Positions 62,130 to 64,000 of a DNA stretch of 64,000 bases are shown one piece after another. Position 1 is the stretch's first letter. Each line of letters begins with the position of its first letter. This DNA is from Flavobacteriaceae bacterium (GTDB lineage: Bacteria; Bacteroidota; Bacteroidia; Flavobacteriales; Flavobacteriaceae). The stretch lies in contig SIHP01000002.1 in the NCBI GenBank assembly GCA_004762155.1, forward strand, positions 310,001 through 374,000. Reading direction: 5' to 3'. A model generated the notes under the pieces. The model was given only the letters and a program-made list of their open reading frames with translations. It did no database searches and was not told the DNA's origin. Both the position numbers and the translations under genes were made by a program.

Positions 62130-62801
62130 ATGAGCGGAATTTTAAATTCTTCAATAGGACGAAAGTTTGCAATGGCACTTTCAGCACTCTTTCTAATGTT
62201 TTTCTTACTACAACATTTTGCAATTAATATTTTATCTGTTTTCAGTGCAGATGCCTTTAATGAAGCTTCACATTTTATGGGAACTTTTTGGGCAGTACAA
62301 TATTTATTACAACCTGTTTTAATTTTCGGTGTGGTTTTTCACTTCGTAATGGGATTTGTTTTAGAAATTAAAAACAAAAAGGCAAGACAAGTAAGTTATG
62401 CTAAAAACAATGGAGCTGCCAATTCTACTTGGATGAGTAGAAACATGATTTACAGTGGAGCTGCAATTTTAGCTTTTGTTGTATTACACTTTATTGATTT
62501 TTGGATTCCTGAATTAAATGTAAAATATATTCAAGGAGACATGTCTGGATTACACAATGGTGAGTTTAGATATTTTGCTGAATTACAACACAAATTTGTA
62601 AATCCAGCAAGAGTAGCTGCTTATGTAATTGCGTTTGTTTTCTTAGCACTGCATTTATTACATGGTTTTGAGTCAGCTTTTCAATCAGTTGGTGCAAACA
62701 ACAAATACACAAAAGGATTAAAAGGAATTAGTAAAGTTTACGCAATTGGACTTCCATTAGGATTCATTTTTATTGCATTATTTCATCACTTTAATCACTA
62801 A
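62130..62801 (+). CDS. sdhC: succinate dehydrogenase cytochrome b subunit
   Basis: This 223-residue inner-membrane protein anchors the enzyme and carries heme b. It is the single-anchor type B form (as in Bacteroidota and epsilon-proteobacteria) with five probable helices. Candidate heme histidines are in FLLQHFAINIL, VVFHFVMGFVLE and FVVLHFIDFW, with a later LHLLHGFESAFQSVG. It starts 27 bases after a good promoter; sdhA begins 12 bases after its stop. The complex couples succinate or fumarate conversion to menaquinone. Confidence 0.95.
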   Translation: MSGILNSSIGRKFAMALSALFLMFFLLQHFAINILSVFSADAFNEASHFMGTFWAVQYLLQPVLIFGVVFHFVMGFVLEIKNKKARQVSYAKNNGAANSTWMSRNMIYSGAAILAFVVLHFIDFWIPELNVKYIQGDMSGLHNGEFRYFAELQHKFVNPARVAAYVIAFVFLALHLLHGFESAFQSVGANNKYTKGLKGISKVYAIGLPLGFIFIALFHHFNH

Positions 62802-62813
62802 CAACATAGTTTT

Positions 62814-64000
62814 ATGGCTTTAGATTCAAAAACACCAAAAGGTCCAATTAAAGACAAATGGACTAATTATAAAAATAAAATAGATCTTGTAAATCCAGCT
62901 AACAAAAGAAACATTGATGTTATTGTTGTGGGTACAGGATTAGCAGGAGGTTCTGCTGCTGCTACTTTAGCAGAATTAGGATATAACGTAAAAGCTTTTT
63001 GTTTTCAAGATTCTCCACGTCGTGCGCATTCAATTGCAGCACAAGGAGGAATTAACGCAGCAAAAAATTACCAAGGAGATGGAGATTCAACGTACAGATT
63101 ATTTTATGATACTGTAAAAGGTGGAGATTACCGTTCTCGTGAAGCAAACGTTTACCGTTTAGCAGAAGTATCAGCAAATATTATTGACCAATGTGTGGCA
63201 CAAGGTGTTCCTTTTGCACGTGAATACGGAGGTTTATTAGATAACCGTTCGTTTGGTGGTGTATTAGTCTCTCGTACTTTTTATGCAGCTGGACAAACAG
63301 GACAACAATTATTATTAGGAGCATATTCAGCTATGAACCGTCAAATCGGTCGTGGTAAAATCAAAATGTACAATCGTCATGAAATGTTAGACGTTGTTAA
63401 AGTTGATGGAAAAGCTCGTGGTATTATAACACGTAACTTAATTACTGGAGAAATCGAAAGACATTCGGCTCATGCTGTTGTTTTAGGTTCTGGTGGTTAT
63501 GGTAACGTATTCTTCTTATCAACTAACGCGATGGGAAGTAACGTAACAGCAGGTTGGAAAGCTCACAAACGTGGTGCTTATTTTGCTAACCCTTGTTATA
63601 CACAAATTCACCCAACATGTATTCCTGTTTCAGGAGATCACCAATCTAAGTTAACCTTAATGTCTGAATCATTAAGAAATGACGGACGTATTTGGGTTCC
63701 TAAACACATGAAAGATGTTGAAGCTATTAAAGCAGGTACCTTAAAACCAGTTGATTTAGCTGAAGAAGATAGAGATTACTACTTAGAGCGTCGTTATCCA
63801 GCATTTGGTAACTTAGTGCCTCGTGATGTAGCCTCTCGTGCTGCTAAAGAACGTTGTGATGCTGGTTATGGTGTAAATGCTACAGGTGAAGCTGTGTATT
63901 TAGATTTTGCTTCTGCAATTACACGTTACGGTAAAGAGCAAGCAACTATAAAAGGTTTAGATGTTAACGATGCTGCCTTAATTAAAAAATTAGGCCAAGA
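62814..64000 (+). CDS. sdhA: succinate dehydrogenase / fumarate reductase flavoprotein subunit (cut by the window end)
   Basis: The ATG at 62814 opens a frame that stays open to the last base (about 395 residues seen). It is the FAD subunit that oxidises succinate. The FAD motif [19 protein letters not shown] is at about residue 40, and the histidine that binds FAD covalently lies in [19 protein letters not shown]. The active-site block [21 protein letters not shown], with the substrate-binding ARG-type region later, is also present. sdhB is expected beyond the window. It begins 12 bases after sdhC in the same operon. Confidence 0.96.
   Translation, partial: MALDSKTPKGPIKDKWTNYKNKIDLVNPANKRNIDVIVVGTGLAGGSAAATLAELGYNVKAFCFQDSPRRAHSIAAQGGINAAKNYQGDGDSTYRLFYDTVKGGDYRSREANVYRLAEVSANIIDQCVAQGVPFAREYGGLLDNRSFGGVLVSRTFYAAGQTGQQLLLGAYSAMNRQIGRGKIKMYNRHEMLDVVKVDGKARGIITRNLITGEIERHSAHAVVLGSGGYGNVFFLSTNAMGSNVTAGWKAHKRGAYFANPCYTQIHPTCIPVSGDHQSKLTLMSESLRNDGRIWVPKHMKDVEAIKAGTLKPVDLAEEDRDYYLERRYPAFGNLVPRDVASRAAKERCDAGYGVNATGEAVYLDFASAITRYGKEQATIKGLDVNDAALIKKLGQ

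Noticed and set aside
1..64000. tRNA, rRNA, CRISPR array, insertion sequence, integrase, prophage or defence genes
   Set aside because: I looked through the gaps on both strands and saw no cloverleaf, rRNA segment, regular spacer array, transposase or integrase motif. A covariance-model scan would settle small RNA genes.

Overview
The window is a stretch of chromosome from a member of the Flavobacteriaceae (Bacteroidota), perhaps close to Polaribacter or Tenacibaculum; the genus is a guess. Evidence for the family: very AT-rich DNA; the Bacteroidota promoter motif TAnnTTTG in front of many genes; no Shine-Dalgarno-type spacing; a type IX secretion/gliding lipoprotein (SprE/PorW type) beside a bactofilin and an ATP synthase operon without atpD and atpC; a dimeric glycyl-tRNA synthetase; a SusC-style TonB receptor; and several Bacteroidota-only families (DUF4837, DUF5687, DUF6168, DUF4286, DUF3109). 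I found no rRNA, tRNA, CRISPR array, insertion sequence or prophage. It is mostly core genome.

Layout. 1-1435: the two subunits of a 3-oxoacid CoA-transferase, split by a small four-helix-bundle (23S-rRNA-intervening-sequence type) gene with inverted short repeats at its edges. 1502-9097: exonuclease III, a MltD-like transglycosylase, a DUF4837 lipoprotein, an AraC regulator next to a PEBP-like protein, a DUF1761 membrane protein and a two-gene ABC exporter. 9190-17641: sprE, bactofilin, AtpZ/I-like and DUF6168 genes, then atpB-E-F-H-A-G from its own promoter, with stable hairpins after atpE and atpA. 17718-21633: a tandem pair of TonB-C-terminal-like secreted proteins, a GreA-C-like protein, an orphan ABC ATPase, and rimK with its retropepsin-like partner. 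21761-26120: two large peptidase lipoproteins (M13 and S9). 26276-32001: thioredoxin, class Ia ribonucleotide reductase (nrdB, nrdA) and dGTPase, so dNTP supply genes sit together. 31994-37437: DUF3109, MarC, a mini flavoprotein, a LytTR two-component pair, a CxxS thioredoxin-TPR protein and DUF1573. 37691-45838: KDG kinase, an Ig-like lipoprotein, ComF, a PmtA-like methyltransferase, two tandem coiled-coil membrane proteins, glycyl-tRNA synthetase and a small membrane protein. 45895-50214: SGNH-hydrolase lipoprotein with its TonB-dependent receptor. 50409-64000: ribF, serS, a 47-residue protein behind a sigma-54-like promoter, a TPR protein, DUF4286, rsmA, mgtE, a LysE transporter, a PaaE-like reductase, rsmI, dxs, and the start of the succinate dehydrogenase operon (sdhC, sdhA cut by the window end).

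No complete new multi-gene system (defence, biosynthetic or mobile) is evident. The best leads are small: the element splitting the CoA-transferase genes; five genes whose start codon lies exactly four bases after a TAnnTTTG box, suggesting leaderless mRNAs; the sigma-54-like promoter before the 47-residue gene; a promoter-driven 18-codon signal-peptide-like ORF in a 500-base gap; and a candidate small RNA between the thioredoxin gene and nrdB. All are read by eye and need the checks stated.
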